Shown in pieces: positions 63,160-64,000 of a DNA stretch of 64,000 bases. Each line of letters begins with the position of its first letter. Within the stretch, counting starts at the first letter, position 1. The notes below the pieces were generated by a model. That model ran no database searches, was not told where the DNA came from, and was given only the letters and a program-made list of their open reading frames with translations. The stretch is taken from contig CM055903.1 of NCBI GenBank assembly GCA_029582155.1, positions 36,312,353-36,376,352 on the forward strand, read 5' to 3'. Source of the stretch: Panopea generosa (taxonomy: Eukaryota > Mollusca > Bivalvia > Adapedonta > Hiatellidae). Position numbers and translations under genes: made by a program.

Positions 63160-63703
63160 CAATTACTTGCAAAAAACATTTAACGAACACGGGTTTCTTA
63201 TGCTATGTGGAATACTATTTCAAATAATTGCACCCGAATATAATAGACTACCTTTAAACAGTTCTATTCTAGGTTTCGGAATAAACACATTTTATTTGAT
63301 ATTCAAATCAACATGATGGATATATAATTGATTGACTCACCGAAGTTGAATAGTTCACACAAATATGGCGGAGCTGTACCATTTGCTGTTATACATGAGT
63401 TTTGCCGTTTGAAGAAAAACAGTTTGATCGATAAATAGAATATTCAGTCTTTTGAATGAAATATAAATACTTTCATATTCATTTACTAAAATATATTTGC
63501 ATGCTCGCCTCTGCAGTTTAATCAACAAATTTATTTTTTTTATTTGAAGAATTTCCCCCAAACTGTACAACAATAATTGAAACGTGGTTGTATGTATGCT
63601 TTGTAATATAACGTTTTATGGTTGATAGAATGATAAGCTTTTACCTTTGAAAATAGCCATTTATATGATGAATATTTTTTGAGAGCGATTGTAAATGTTA
63701 AAT
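63160..63703 (-). pseudogene. LINE pol C-terminus, multiply interrupted
   Basis: Across several frames the minus strand keeps LINE text: LLYSLGEILQIKKINLLIKL, QRRACKYIL, RLNILFIDQTVFLQTAKLMY, RIELFKGSLLYSGAII and NSIPHSIRN. A stop codon (TGA) replaces the Trp expected between the last two blocks. Frame changes and stops make it non-coding now. Confidence 0.82.
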
Positions 63704-64000
63704 CTATAGCATGCAATCGTCAATAAATAGTCCAAGGATTTTATCGCCTTTTGTAGTAGTTAATTCTGTACTGCTGTACCTAATTTGTAAATTGATCTGA
63801 TTTAAATGCTGTCCATTCTTACAAGAGGTGATTAACATTACTTTTGTTTTGTCAGAATTCAATACCATACCATTTTGAATGCACCAGATATTAAGGCGAT
63901 TAATTGAAGTGTGCAAGTTACCTTTTAAAATATTTATATTTGTGTGTATGTCATATAACGTTGTGTCGTCTGTATATAAGTCAATTGTTGAAACGTTATT
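63704..64000 (-). pseudogene. LINE reverse transcriptase fragment with YTDD
   Basis: One frame is open from the window edge to a TAG at 63706-63704. It contains DLYTDDTTLYDIHTN, with the Asp pair of the RT active site at 63965-63970 (Y-T-D-D, codons 63976-63965), and then LNIWCIQNGMVLNSDKTKVM, the conserved LINE block just after the palm. ILGLFIDD near the end matches the usual LG block. The stop is premature. Catalytic residues visible here are intact. The N-terminal RT and endonuclease lie outside. Confidence 0.9.

Larger units (their letters stand above)
62791..64000 (-). mobile_element. LINE, minus strand, 3' part; continues past the window
   Basis: The 3' end (minus strand) is at about 62791 with a TTAC tetranucleotide tail (aagtaagtaagta on plus) preceded by CTTTAAATAAAGACATAC. 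Moving right, decayed C-terminal pol (63160-63703) and an open RT segment (63704-64000) follow. Array sequence resumes on no other side in the window, so the 5' extent is unknown. The tail joins the 68-bp array in mid-unit, consistent with insertion into it. Confidence 0.87.

Overview
The window reads as AT-rich, repeat-dense, gene-poor DNA from an animal nuclear genome. A bivalve or other mollusc is the best guess. The evidence is indirect: three decayed LINEs, tRNA-derived SINEs, a Ty3/gypsy remnant with an unusual domain order, and a Helentron/HINE-like element, in layouts familiar from bivalve genomes. I found no intact protein-coding gene, no rRNA, no convincing functional tRNA, no CRISPR array and no operon-like organisation. 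Every long open frame is either retroelement debris or a stop-free tandem repeat.

Layout. 0-7 kb: minisatellites of 36, ~26, 39/78 and 53 bp, plus the first copy of a dispersed element carrying a CTTAGTGTAACAAAA-type motif. 7.5-10.4 kb: a plus-strand LINE (endonuclease tail, reverse transcriptase, C-terminal Cys/His cluster) broken by two stops and three frameshifts. 11.7-12.45 kb: a HINE-like non-autonomous element. 13.7-19.8 kb: a compound 47-bp array, an inverted-repeat (foldback) structure with a SINE beside it, a 2.1-kb array of 43 bp and a 41-bp array. 20.07-20.27 kb: a ~200-bp GTT microsatellite. 22.1-23.2 kb: a 32-bp minisatellite with a 160-bp higher-order period. 26.5-35.8 kb: three copies of one SINE family, all minus strand, a minus-strand LINE fragment and a 51-bp array. 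36.3-40.6 kb: a GTT/GTAAT array containing a perfect 35-bp hairpin, then about 100 copies of a 29-bp satellite whose minus strand is open in all frames. 42.7-45 kb: a decayed coiled-coil reading frame and the second copy of the dispersed element. 49.1 kb: a 29-bp-stem hairpin. 52.9-55.9 kb: 63-bp and 73-bp arrays. 56.1-59.4 kb: a minus-strand Ty3/gypsy remnant ordered gag-protease-integrase-RT (Gmr1-like), flanked by ~88-bp direct repeats. 61.3-62.8 kb: 34-bp and 68-bp arrays. 62.8-64 kb: a LINE whose 3' end abuts the 68-bp array and which runs off the window.

Tandem arrays cover about 15 kb, roughly a quarter of the window. Recognisable transposon remnants cover about 10 kb more. The rest is unassigned AT-rich sequence with no coding signal I trust. 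The points most worth a second look are the integrase-before-RT order, the frame-rotating 29-bp satellite, the 160-bp higher-order repeat, the inverted-repeat structure at 15.2-15.6 kb and the two near-perfect hairpins. I did not find a new defence-like or metabolic system.
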